Part shown: in pieces, positions 1-6,686 of the stretch | Position numbering within the stretch: the stretch's first letter is position 1 | How the letters are laid out: each line of letters begins with the position of its first letter | From: Lachnospiraceae bacterium | GTDB lineage: Bacteria; Bacillota_A; Clostridia; Lachnospirales; Lachnospiraceae | Reading direction: 5' to 3' | Length of the DNA stretch: 7,544 nt | Assembly (NCBI GenBank): GCA_016281675.1 | Contig: JAEEJD010000216.1 | Coordinates: 1-7,544 of the forward strand | Translations under genes and position numbers: made by a program | The notes under the pieces: model-generated | Database searches by the model: none | What the model was told of the DNA's origin: nothing | The model's input: only the letters and a program-made list of their open reading frames with translations

Positions 1-1
1 C

Positions 2-640
2 GAGGAATCGGACGGACCGACTGCTCTTACGGATCCGCTCGAGGATTATCCGAGACCGTTTACGACGGTTGATGAGAGCTACTTCAAAGACGCTCTCTTT
101 ATCGGGGATTCGAGACTTCAGGGATTCGGATTCTGGTCAGGGCTTCCGGCGACATATTACTGTGCGACCGGATTTCATATTTACAAATACGAGACCACGA
201 AGGTTGTTCAGACCGAGAACGGTAAGGTACCGATATTCGATGCGATGCCTTATGACGCCTTTACGAAGATATATATCAAGGTCGGACTCAATGAGCTTGG
301 ATACGGCACCGAGGAGAACTTCGAGAAGACGTACGCGCAGCTTATCGAAAAGCTTCGCGAATACGAACCGCGGGCCATCATATATGTTCACGCGATCCTT
401 CCGGTTACCGCACAAAAGTCGGCAACAGACAAGGCTCACAACAATCCGAACATAGTCAAGAGAAACGAAGCGCTTAAGGAGTTCGCGAAGAACGAGAAAG
501 CATACTTCCTGGATGCGGGACCGGTGCTTTCGGATGAAGAGGGTAACTTAAAGCCCGAGATGACGAGCGACGGAATTCATTTAAAGCCCGAATACATGAA
601 AATATGGAGAGAGTATCTGTGTGAACACGCAGTACAGTAA
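2..640 (+). CDS. SGNH/GDSL-family hydrolase, 5' end missing
   Basis: This is the last 212 codons of a gene that begins before the window, open from base 2. Seen in the sequence: the block I motif FIGDSR with the putative nucleophile Ser at codon 37 (110-112), a block III-like segment VGLNELG (codons 94-100, Asn at 97, with Glu where Asp is more usual), and a block V motif DGIHLKP with Asp190 and His193 as the likely rest of the triad. These are the hallmarks of SGNH esterases/acetylhydrolases, which remove acyl groups from carbohydrates or cell-wall polymers. About 30 residues before GDS are polar and linker-like, so an N-terminal signal or membrane anchor probably lies upstream, outside the window. 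The lipoprotein gene follows after 24 bp, suggesting one transcript. In clostridia such pairs often accompany an MBOAT O-acyltransferase; that partner is not visible here. The substrate cannot be told from sequence. Confidence 0.88.
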   Translation, partial: EESDGPTALTDPLEDYPRPFTTVDESYFKDALFIGDSRLQGFGFWSGLPATYYCATGFHIYKYETTKVVQTENGKVPIFDAMPYDAFTKIYIKVGLNELGYGTEENFEKTYAQLIEKLREYEPRAIIYVHAILPVTAQKSATDKAHNNPNIVKRNEALKEFAKNEKAYFLDAGPVLSDEEGNLKPEMTSDGIHLKPEYMKIWREYLCEHAVQ

Positions 641-664
641 TTACAGAAAGAGGAGAGTAGAAAG

Positions 665-1129
665 ATGAGAAAGAGAAGAATTCTTGCAGTTGTTGCGGCT
701 GTTGCCGCGGTATGTGTCATGGCAGGTTGCGGCGGTAAAAAAGGCGACTTTGACGTGGCCGCTCTGGGTAACGATCTTAACACGAAGATCACGTATGCCG
801 ATACACTTGCGCCGATGGACATCGATACGGCCGGTATGTTCTTAAACCTTTCGGACGTAAACGTAACAAAGGCTGCGATATATGAAGGTTCCGGCGGAAC
901 GGCCGAGGAGATAGTCGTTCTCGAATGTGCGTCCGATGACGATGCGAAGAAGGCCGAGCAGGTTCTTCGCGACCGTGTGAGCGAGCAGATCGAGAGCTTC
1001 ACGGATTATGTTCCCGCAGAGCTTACGAAACTTAACGCGGCTGTCATTAAGGTTTCCGGCAAATATGCGGTGCTGTCCGTTTCCGACACGCCCGATGAGG
1101 CAAAGAAGATCATAGACAGCTACATGTAA
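665..1129 (+). CDS. DUF4358-type lipoprotein
   Basis: A 154-residue predicted lipoprotein. It starts with a basic MRKRR segment, a hydrophobic stretch (residues 6-20) and a lipobox-like VMAGC with the lipidated Cys at residue 22, so the mature protein should be anchored to the outer face of the cell membrane. The rest is a small alpha/beta domain including an AEEIVVLE segment near the middle and a YVPAELTKLNAAVIK segment, the pattern I associate with DUF4358, a family of unknown function common in Lachnospiraceae and Ruminococcaceae. The start is well supported by AGGAG at 651-655, nine bases upstream. Met at lipobox position -3 is less usual than Leu or Val but tolerated. Being directly downstream of the SGNH hydrolase suggests a shared role in modifying surface polymers; this is inferred from context only. 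Confidence 0.87.
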   Translation: MRKRRILAVVAAVAAVCVMAGCGGKKGDFDVAALGNDLNTKITYADTLAPMDIDTAGMFLNLSDVNVTKAAIYEGSGGTAEEIVVLECASDDDAKKAEQVLRDRVSEQIESFTDYVPAELTKLNAAVIKVSGKYAVLSVSDTPDEAKKIIDSYM

Positions 1130-1153
1130 CGGCAATTCCAGTCAAATCTATCA

Positions 1154-2413
1154 ATGAAGATCCGAATGATCACAAAATCATACGATGAGGTCATAAGCCT
1201 CCCGAAGCCCGAACACATCAGACCGCTGAAGCCTTCGGGCTTTCTTCGGTCTGTAATGAAACTCGCATCGAAGCCGGATCTTCGTGCGGTTGATTTTTCG
1301 TACGAGTCTGTGGGAATGGAGCGCGCGGGCAACGGACCGTGGCTGATACTTATGAACCATTCGAGCTTTCTTGACCTGGAGATCGCCTCCCATATCATTC
1401 CGATGCCGTACAATATCGTATGTACGTCCGACGGACTGGTCGGTAAGGAAGGTTTGATGCGAAGGCTCGGCTGTATTCCGACACAGAAGTTCGTGACGGA
1501 CGTCTCACTTATTTCGGATCTTAAATACGCCCTTTTGAAAAATCACACAAGCGTTCTTATGTATCCCGAGGCAAGCTATTCTTTCGACGGGACAGCTACA
1601 AGACTCCCCCGCAAGATGGGCGTCCTGTTTAAAGCGTTAAAGGTTCCGGTCGTAATGATAACCACGTACGGTTCGTTTGCAAGAGATCCCCTGTACAACA
1701 ATCTTCAGAAAAGAAAAGTAAAGGTATCCGCAAAGATGGAGTGCCTTCTTACAGGCGAAGAGGTTAAAAACAGTTCTGTTGCCGAGATCGACGATATACT
1801 GGATAAGGCATTCTCCTTCGATTATTTCAGATGGCAGGAAGACAACGGAATAAAGATAACGGAGCCTTTCAGGGCTGACGGTCTTAACCGGATACTGTAT
1901 AAATGTCCGCACTGTATGGCAGAGGGTGATACCGAGGGATCGGGTACGACATTTGTGTGTCACAACTGCGGTGCGCTCTACGATATGGACGAATACGGAA
2001 AGCTTCATTCAAGAGCGGAGAATACAGTCTATTCGCATATTCCCGATTGGTATGCATGGGAGCGAAAGTGTGTGCGCGACGAGATAGAAGCGGGTACATA
2101 TGCACTCGATACGGACGTAAAGATCGGGATGATCGTTGATTTCAAGGCGCTTTATATGGTAGGAAGCGGCCATCTTCATCATGATTCCAACGGTTTTGTT
2201 TTGACGGGCTGTGACGGAAAGCTTCGGTATGAGCAGGCTCCGAATAAGTGCTACAGCTGCTACAGCGATTACTACTGGTATGAGATCGGCGACGTTATAT
2301 GCATAGGTGACAGGGACAGACTGTATTACTGTTTCCCCGATAAGAAGGATGTCGTGGCAAGGACAAGGATAGCAACGGAAGAACTGTATCATAAGGTCAA
2401 GATCGAGAGATAA
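1154..2413 (+). CDS. PlsC-like acyltransferase with C-terminal zinc ribbon
   Basis: A 419-residue protein. The N-terminal half is a lysophospholipid acyltransferase (PlsC/LPLAT) domain: NHSSFLD gives the catalytic HX4D box (His69, Asp74), and YPEAS at 137-141 matches the acceptor-binding motif with Pro138-Glu139. Such enzymes move a fatty acyl chain from acyl-ACP, acyl-CoA or acyl phosphate to lysophosphatidate at the inner membrane face. Unlike plain PlsC (about 240 residues) it continues with a four-Cys zinc ribbon, CPHC (Cys251/Cys254) and CHNC (Cys269/Cys272), then about 140 residues rich in Tyr and Trp with another CYSC pair (366/369). No transmembrane helix is obvious. No Shine-Dalgarno precedes ATG 1154 or the in-frame ATG 1166, so the start is less certain than the gene; I keep 1154 because the first residues read like those of similar proteins. 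The gap to the lipoprotein gene is 24 bp. The substrate is inferred; the function of the C-terminal part is unknown. Confidence 0.88.
   Translation: MKIRMITKSYDEVISLPKPEHIRPLKPSGFLRSVMKLASKPDLRAVDFSYESVGMERAGNGPWLILMNHSSFLDLEIASHIIPMPYNIVCTSDGLVGKEGLMRRLGCIPTQKFVTDVSLISDLKYALLKNHTSVLMYPEASYSFDGTATRLPRKMGVLFKALKVPVVMITTYGSFARDPLYNNLQKRKVKVSAKMECLLTGEEVKNSSVAEIDDILDKAFSFDYFRWQEDNGIKITEPFRADGLNRILYKCPHCMAEGDTEGSGTTFVCHNCGALYDMDEYGKLHSRAENTVYSHIPDWYAWERKCVRDEIEAGTYALDTDVKIGMIVDFKALYMVGSGHLHHDSNGFVLTGCDGKLRYEQAPNKCYSCYSDYYWYEIGDVICIGDRDRLYYCFPDKKDVVARTRIATEELYHKVKIER
1205..1242 (+). other. Terminator-like hairpin at the start of the acyltransferase gene
   Basis: AAGCCCGAA (1205-1213) and TTCGGGCTT (1234-1242) are perfectly complementary over 9 bp with a 20-nt loop, followed by a pyrimidine run, TTTCTTC. 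It lies about 50 bases after the start codon, inside coding sequence. It could be an intragenic attenuator limiting read-through from the upstream pair, or simply an outcome of Lys-Pro codon choice in that stretch. The T-run is broken, so termination may be weak. Confidence 0.35.
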
Positions 2414-2439
2414 TATTCAGAATATTCATAAGCTTTATG

Positions 2440-2474
2440 AAAAATATTTAAAAAAATAAAAAAATATTTAAAAA
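2440..2474 (+). promoter_or_regulatory. Phased A-tracts / UP-like element
   Basis: A 15-nt AT-only sequence (AAAAATATTTAAAAA) occurs at 2440-2454 and again at 2460-2474, exactly 20 bp apart, or about two helical turns. It ends five bases before the -35 hexamer of the next promoter. The position and composition match UP elements, or intrinsically curved DNA, that raise initiation at rRNA-type promoters by contacting the RNA polymerase alpha C-terminal domain. This activity is inferred, not shown. Confidence 0.6.
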
Positions 2475-2479
2475 TTGTA

Positions 2480-2508
2480 TTGACAATTACCGAGCTCGGG
2501 AATATAAT
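2480..2508 (+). promoter_or_regulatory. Consensus sigma-A promoter of the structured RNA
   Basis: TTGACA (2480-2485) and TATAAT (2503-2508) both match the sigma-A/sigma-70 consensus perfectly and are 17 bp apart, the optimal spacing. Initiation is expected at about 2514-2516. No start codon with a ribosome binding site and a sizeable reading frame follows in the next 400 bases, so the product is probably an RNA. With the A-tracts upstream this should be among the stronger promoters of the genome. Confidence 0.85.
2490..2499. promoter_or_regulatory. Perfect palindrome in the promoter spacer, possible operator
   Basis: CCGAGCTCGG is a 10-bp perfect palindrome set between the -35 and -10 boxes. 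A dimeric repressor bound here would block RNA polymerase. It is GC-rich in an otherwise AT-rich stretch, which makes chance less attractive, but one short palindrome is weak proof and no second copy was seen in the window. Confidence 0.3.
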
Positions 2509-2514
2509 ACAAAC

Positions 2515-2945
2515 ATAACAAAGAGATGTTGATGTGACACGAGACAGGGTCCACAGAAACCGGGACCCGAATCCGAGCAAAGGAGGTACGGACCACCTAA
2601 GAACTGAATTTCCAACTTCAAACAAAACACAGTAGTGTATGAAATGAAATTAGAGATCCTTAGTTCCTGAAGACGATACGATTTGATATAGAGAATGTCT
2701 ACGACAAGGAAAGCGCGAAGAAAAGCGAGGATGCGGTGCCTGATGAGCACCTGAATACGCATCATGAAAATGCAGTTCCGGTAGAGTGACAACTGAATAG
2801 TGATCAGATAAACCAATGATCCCGATAAAAAGGGTCGGGAAGAAAAGGTATCGTCGAACAAAGGATTTATGATCGGAGGTATAGTCCATTGGATACAGTC
2901 TCGAAGTAGAGGCGGATGCAGATTGAATGATCGGCATCCGCTTTT
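2515..2945 (+). ncRNA. Large structured noncoding RNA, family not recognised
   Basis: About 430 nt between a consensus promoter and an intrinsic terminator, with no credible reading frame on either strand. Complementary segments fit one nested fold. An outer pairing joins 2540-2545 to 2898-2903. Hairpins lie at 2547-2552/2563-2568 and 2584-2587/2595-2598. A stacked arm is built from 2607-2612/2646-2651, 2617-2620/2640-2643 and 2627-2630/2635-2638. The main long-range stem combines 2656-2661/2861-2866, 2663-2666/2856-2859 and 2672-2679/2848-2855 (18 bp, one A-A mismatch, one 5-nt bulge). This stem closes a multibranch domain with hairpins 2696-2699/2703-2706, 2730-2735/2758-2763 containing 2736-2739/2747-2750, 2773-2777/2791-2795, 2803-2806/2817-2820 and 2821-2825/2835-2839. 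A last hairpin (2879-2887/2891-2896) precedes the terminator. Joining strands are purine-rich and unpaired, as in large structural RNAs. It lacks the RNase P core GAGGAAAGTCC, the tmRNA tRNA-like ends and a 6S-like rod. It could also be a long 5' leader of the amidase gene, although a separate promoter follows it. Confidence 0.68.
2912..2945 (+). terminator. Intrinsic terminator of the structured RNA
   Basis: GCGGATGC (2912-2919) pairs perfectly with GCATCCGC (2934-2941) around a 14-nt loop and is followed at once by TTTT (2942-2945). The stem is GC-rich. The U-tract is short (four, then ACATTG), so some read-through into the amidase gene is possible. Confidence 0.72.
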
Positions 2946-2955
2946 ACATTGTCTG

Positions 2956-2984
2956 TTGTAGTATGCCGACAATTCTGATATACT
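2956..2984 (+). promoter_or_regulatory. Probable promoter of the amidase operon
   Basis: TTGTAG (2956-2961) and TATACT (2979-2984) are spaced by 17 bp and lie between the terminator and the amidase start codon. The -10 box differs from TATAAT at one base; the -35 box matches TTG only plus the fifth-position A. Initiation is expected near 2991, almost on the ATG at 2994. Confidence 0.5.
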
Positions 2985-2993
2985 ATATCTTGT

Positions 2994-4439
2994 ATGACTA
3001 GGTCCATATCCCGAGGGGAGAAATCAAGAAAACCGGGCTTTGTGATTTTCGGTCTGCTGTTGCTGACCGGCGTATTTCTTGCGGCCGGATCTTCGAAGGT
3101 TTGCGCGGCGCCGAGCGTAACCGTCGTGATCGACCCGGGGCACGGCGGCAAGTCCGATGAAAAAGATGAGACCAATTCGGGTGCAAAATATCACGGACTT
3201 GAAGAGAAGAACGTCAATCTTATCACCGCGATCGCGATGTATGACGAGCTGGCTGAGTACGGTAACGTCAATGTATATATAACAAGGGATATCGATGCAC
3301 CGCTTACTATTGAGCGAAGGGCCGATTTTGCGAAAGAGGTCGGGGCCGATGTGCTGATATCGATACATTACAATGCATCCGAGAATCATAATTTTTTCGG
3401 CTCGGAGATATTCACTTCCGCATACGGAAAGTGCTACGGAACCGGGCATGCCCTGGCCGAGAAGATCATGGACGAGTGGGTTGCGGACGGCAATATCCGC
3501 AAGGACATCAAGACCAGGATAGGCAAGAAGGGCGACTACTACGGACTTATCCGTCGAGGTACCGAAAACGGTGTCCCGACTATCATACTTGAGCACGGGT
3601 ATCTTGATAACGACAGGGATTACCAGCGCATCAAGAACGACATGGCGTGGAAGCGGTTCGGTATTATGGATGCGACTGCGGTGGCAAAGTATTTCGGCCT
3701 TGAGAAGAATGTCGTAAAGGAATCGATCGGGCCGGTCGACGAGCCCGAAGACCCCGCGGATCCGGTAAGGCCGGATTCCACCCATCCTACGGGGGTCAGA
3801 CTTGAGATAGACAATTACAGCAGCAACAAGGGAAATGTTGATTTCACGCTGTATGCATACGATGACGAGAGCAAGCTCATGTACTACGGGTTTAAGACGG
3901 GGGACGTCGATGAAGACACCGTATTCGAGGAGCTTGAGTTGTGGGACGGCAAGAACGGGAAACTGTCCGGCACATATCATCTTCAGCCCGGTTACGAGGG
4001 AAAGCTTACCGCTATAGTCTATAACGTGTATCAGCTTGAGACTCTCAGTAATACGGTCGAACTTGAGGCGAACGAGGAAGAGCCCGATGACGAGGCGGAC
4101 AACGCTGTCATAGATGACGGCTCGGCGAATGAGGACGACAGGATGTTCACCGATGATTTTGAACCGGAGGCCGAAGAGGACGACTGGATAATCGGCGGAG
4201 CCCTTCCGACGGTGGATACGTCGGCGGTGGCAAATGCGATCGACAAGAACACCGAATCAAAGGTGAAAAGTTCATATACAGGGCTCGTGATCGCACTGCT
4301 TGTTGCCGGCATGGCGGTCGCGGTGGCGATTGTTTTGAGCATTTCGATCGCATCACAAAAGAGAAGAGAAAGGAAGCGCGGTCAAAAAAGAGAAAACAGG
4401 GACGTTTTTGACTGGGCGGAGGAATATGATAAAGACTGA
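2994..4439 (+). CDS. N-acetylmuramoyl-L-alanine amidase with C-terminal membrane anchor
   Basis: A 481-residue protein with an Amidase_3 zinc domain at about 40-235, which cuts the bond between MurNAc and the stem peptide of peptidoglycan outside the cell. Seen: the DPGHGG box (zinc ligand His50), GLEEKN (ligand Glu71), SIHYNA (ligand His125) and ILEHGYLDN (catalytic Glu200). The N-terminus is basic with a hydrophobic stretch (residues 15-31) followed by KVCAAPS, a plausible signal peptide. After the enzyme come a Pro/Asp linker, a beta-rich domain (about 260-355) with a YAYDDE segment, a strongly acidic stretch (about 358-410), a transmembrane helix (430-453) and a basic cytoplasmic tail. 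Plain CwlD-type amidases are about 240 residues, so this is a much larger, double-ended form. No Shine-Dalgarno precedes ATG 2994 and an in-frame stop sits at 2976; the only other nearby start is GTG 3042, inside the signal peptide. Its 3' end overlaps the HAD gene by 14 bp. Confidence 0.9.
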   Translation: MTRSISRGEKSRKPGFVIFGLLLLTGVFLAAGSSKVCAAPSVTVVIDPGHGGKSDEKDETNSGAKYHGLEEKNVNLITAIAMYDELAEYGNVNVYITRDIDAPLTIERRADFAKEVGADVLISIHYNASENHNFFGSEIFTSAYGKCYGTGHALAEKIMDEWVADGNIRKDIKTRIGKKGDYYGLIRRGTENGVPTIILEHGYLDNDRDYQRIKNDMAWKRFGIMDATAVAKYFGLEKNVVKESIGPVDEPEDPADPVRPDSTHPTGVRLEIDNYSSNKGNVDFTLYAYDDESKLMYYGFKTGDVDEDTVFEELELWDGKNGKLSGTYHLQPGYEGKLTAIVYNVYQLETLSNTVELEANEEEPDDEADNAVIDDGSANEDDRMFTDDFEPEAEEDDWIIGGALPTVDTSAVANAIDKNTESKVKSSYTGLVIALLVAGMAVAVAIVLSISIASQKRRERKRGQKRENRDVFDWAEEYDKD

Positions 4440-5058
4440 CGGGATCATATTTGATGTTGACGGGACATTGTGGGATTCCACGGATATTGTCAAAGACGCA
4501 TGGAACAGGGCTTTTATCGACAGCGGATACGATGATCCGAAGATCACGGCAGACAGGCTTAAGGGACTTTTCGGCCTGCCGATGGCTGACATTATCAAGG
4601 ATATTTTCCCGGAGGGGACGGATGAGGAGATCGCAATGCTCACTCCCGTCATATATGCAAACGAGGACAAATACCTTGATGAATTCGGAGGAAAGCTCTA
4701 TCCGAACATAATAGAGACGATCGGGAAACTATCCGAAAAAGTCCCCGTGTTTATAGTCAGTAACTGTCAGGAAGGTTATATCGAGCTTTTTATGCGAAAG
4801 ACCGGATGCGGGCGGTTCATAAAGGATCATCTGTGCCCGGGTGATACGGGGCTTCTTAAGGCCGATAACATCAGGAAGATCGTGAAGGATCATGATCTGT
4901 TGGCGCCTGTGTATGTCGGCGATACGGTGATGGACAGGGATGCCTGCGAAGCATCGGGGTGTCCGTTCATATATGCAAGATACGGCTTCGGGAATGTTGA
5001 AGGTGCGAAGTATGACATAGACAGTCCCGAAGAGCTGCTTGAAACGGTAATCTGTTAA
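4426..5058 (+). CDS. HAD-superfamily phosphatase (Gph/beta-PGM-like)
   Basis: A 210-residue cytoplasmic HAD hydrolase. All four motifs are visible: DVDGT with nucleophile Asp10 and acid/base Asp12, Ser112 in VSN (motif II), Lys145 in LLKAD (motif III) and GDTVMDRDA with Asp166 and Asp170 (motif IV). The stretch between motifs I and II is mostly a helical cap (about residues 18-85), as in subfamily IA enzymes such as phosphoglycolate phosphatase. The substrate cannot be predicted; small sugar phosphates, phosphoglycolate and nucleotides are all possible. I chose ATG 4426 because only a few residues normally precede DxDGT and GGAGG lies at 4418-4422, although its three-base spacing is short. 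TTG at 4408 would add six residues. The start lies inside the end of the amidase gene, implying translational coupling; the next gene begins 20 bp after the stop. Confidence 0.9.
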   Translation: MIKTDGIIFDVDGTLWDSTDIVKDAWNRAFIDSGYDDPKITADRLKGLFGLPMADIIKDIFPEGTDEEIAMLTPVIYANEDKYLDEFGGKLYPNIIETIGKLSEKVPVFIVSNCQEGYIELFMRKTGCGRFIKDHLCPGDTGLLKADNIRKIVKDHDLLAPVYVGDTVMDRDACEASGCPFIYARYGFGNVEGAKYDIDSPEELLETVIC

Positions 5059-5078
5059 GGTACGGGAAAGGGGAGACA

Positions 5079-6686
5079 ATGAAGATCACATTTATCGGTG
5101 CGGCACATGAGGTTACGGGAAGCTGTCACTATCTCGAGGTCGGAGATAAGCACATTCTCGTTGATTACGGTATGGAACAGGGGATTAACATCTATGAGAA
5201 CGTGCCGCTTCCTGTCGAACCTCCGATGATAGACTGCGTTCTTCTCACACATGCTCACATCGATCATTCGGGACTTCTCCCGCTTTTATATTCCAAGGGT
5301 TTCAGAGGCAGCATATACGCGACTGACGCAACGGCCGATCTTTGCAGCATAATGCTCAGGGACAGCGCGCACATACAGATGCAGGAAGCCGAGTGGCGAA
5401 ACCGTAAGGCGAAAAGGTCTTCGGATGTTGACGAATTTGTTCCGCTTTACAACATGCAGGATGCGGACGGCGCGATCAAGAGCCTTGTCCCGATAAAATA
5501 CGGCAAGAAGGTCAAGATATCGGAAGAGTTATCGATCCGTTTTACTGATGTGGGACATCTTCTCGGATCCGCGGCGATCGAGGCGTGGCTTACGGAAGAC
5601 GGTGTTACGAAGAAGGTTGTTTTCTCGGGTGATGTTGGTAACGATAATCTTCCGCTGATACGTGATTTTGAGACTATAGACGAAGCGGATTATGTTCTGT
5701 GCGAATCGACATACGGCGACAGGATGCATGTGAAGGACCGCGTCGATTACGTGACGGAGCTTGCGCAGATAATCCATGATACGTTCTCAAAGGGCGGTAA
5801 TGTAGTCATCCCTTCGTTTGCGGTCGGACGTACGCAGGAACTGTTGTATTTCATCAGACAGATCAAGGAGAGGAAGCTTCTTGAAGATCTGGGTGATTTT
5901 CCCGTATGGGTGGATTCGCCGCTTGCGGTCGAGGCTACGGGCGTTTTCAACAAGAACGTTTCCGAATGCTTCTCGGATGAGGCGCTTGAGCTTGTAAGAC
6001 GCGGTATCAACCCGCTCGTGTTCACGGGACTGAATCTGTCGATCACGAGTGACGAATCGAAGGCGATCAACTTCGACAACGAGCCTAAGGTAATCATTTC
6101 GGCATCGGGAATGTGTGAAGCCGGCCGAATCAGGCATCACTTAAAACACAATCTCTGGCGTGAGGAATGTACGATCCTGTTCGTCGGATATCAGGCGGTC
6201 GGAACGCTCGGCCGTTCGATCGTCGAAGGTGCCAAGGAAGTGCATCTGTTCGGTGAGAAGATCGAGGTCAGGGCAAAGATCATGAAGCTTGAGGGTGTGT
6301 CGGGACATGCGGACAAGGCGGGGCTGACTCGCTGGATGCTCGGATTCAAGAACGATCCTCAGATGGTCTTCATCGTTCACGGTGATGACGAGGTTACCGA
6401 CACGTTTGCGGCCTATCTTCATGATGAGCACGGGTTCAACACATATGCTCCGTTCTCCGGAACCTGTTACGATCTTATTGCGGATGAGTTTGTTGAGGAG
6501 ACGACCGGTATCAGGATCGAGGGTGCCAAGAAGAAGACAAGGACCGTTTCTACCGTATTTGAACGTCTGCTTGCCGCAGGACAGAGGCTGCTCGCGGTCA
6601 TCAATCATAATGAGGGCGGCGCGAACAAGGATCTGGCGAAGTTCGCGGATCAGATCAACAGTCTGTGTGATAAGTGGGACAGGTAG
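5079..6686 (+). CDS. Beta-CASP metallo-beta-lactamase-fold hydrolase (RNA-processing type)
   Basis: A 535-residue enzyme of the MBL fold with beta-CASP and RMMBL parts (COG1236, the YSH1/CPSF-73-like group). Seen in order: THAHIDHSG (HxHxDH, His58, His60, Asp62, His63), VGHLLGSA (His160), SGDVGN (Asp185), all zinc ligands; beta-CASP motif A with Glu209 in CESTYGD; PSFAVGRTQELL; the ASGMCEAGRIRHH block (motif B region, His353/His354); and GVSGHADKAGL (motif C, His410), followed by FIVHGDDE. Family members are two-metal endo- or 5'-exoribonucleases, so RNA processing or decay in the cytoplasm is the likely role, though some bacterial members are uncharacterised. It is longer than the usual bacterial form (about 450-470) by a C-terminal tail of about 70 residues. 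GGGGAG at 5070-5075 lies three bases before the ATG, the same short spacing as in the HAD gene. The stop codon forms part of a possible terminator stem. Confidence 0.92.
   Translation: MKITFIGAAHEVTGSCHYLEVGDKHILVDYGMEQGINIYENVPLPVEPPMIDCVLLTHAHIDHSGLLPLLYSKGFRGSIYATDATADLCSIMLRDSAHIQMQEAEWRNRKAKRSSDVDEFVPLYNMQDADGAIKSLVPIKYGKKVKISEELSIRFTDVGHLLGSAAIEAWLTEDGVTKKVVFSGDVGNDNLPLIRDFETIDEADYVLCESTYGDRMHVKDRVDYVTELAQIIHDTFSKGGNVVIPSFAVGRTQELLYFIRQIKERKLLEDLGDFPVWVDSPLAVEATGVFNKNVSECFSDEALELVRRGINPLVFTGLNLSITSDESKAINFDNEPKVIISASGMCEAGRIRHHLKHNLWREECTILFVGYQAVGTLGRSIVEGAKEVHLFGEKIEVRAKIMKLEGVSGHADKAGLTRWMLGFKNDPQMVFIVHGDDEVTDTFAAYLHDEHGFNTYAPFSGTCYDLIADEFVEETTGIRIEGAKKKTRTVSTVFERLLAAGQRLLAVINHNEGGANKDLAKFADQINSLCDKWDR

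Noticed and set aside
2414..2440. Terminator for the acyltransferase gene
   Set aside because: AATATTC/ATAAGCTTTAT offers only short AT-rich palindromes (for example CATAA/TTATG) without a GC stem; the following A/T tract is better explained as an UP-like element.
2515..2945. RNase P RNA, tmRNA or 6S RNA as identity of the structured RNA
   Set aside because: There is no GAGGAAAGTCC core or matching conserved region V for RNase P, no tRNA-like ends or tag frame for tmRNA, and the fold is multibranched rather than the long rod with central bubble of 6S RNA.
2487..2972. A 161-codon minus-strand reading frame over the structured-RNA region
   Set aside because: It runs antisense through the predicted promoter and RNA helices, has no visible ribosome binding site, shows no recognisable domain, and its open frame is explained by few TTA/CTA/TCA triplets in a purine-rich strand.
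3024..3980. A 318-codon minus-strand reading frame opposite the amidase gene
   Set aside because: It is entirely antisense to a gene with intact catalytic motifs; its composition is the mirror of the amidase codons and it has no family resemblance.
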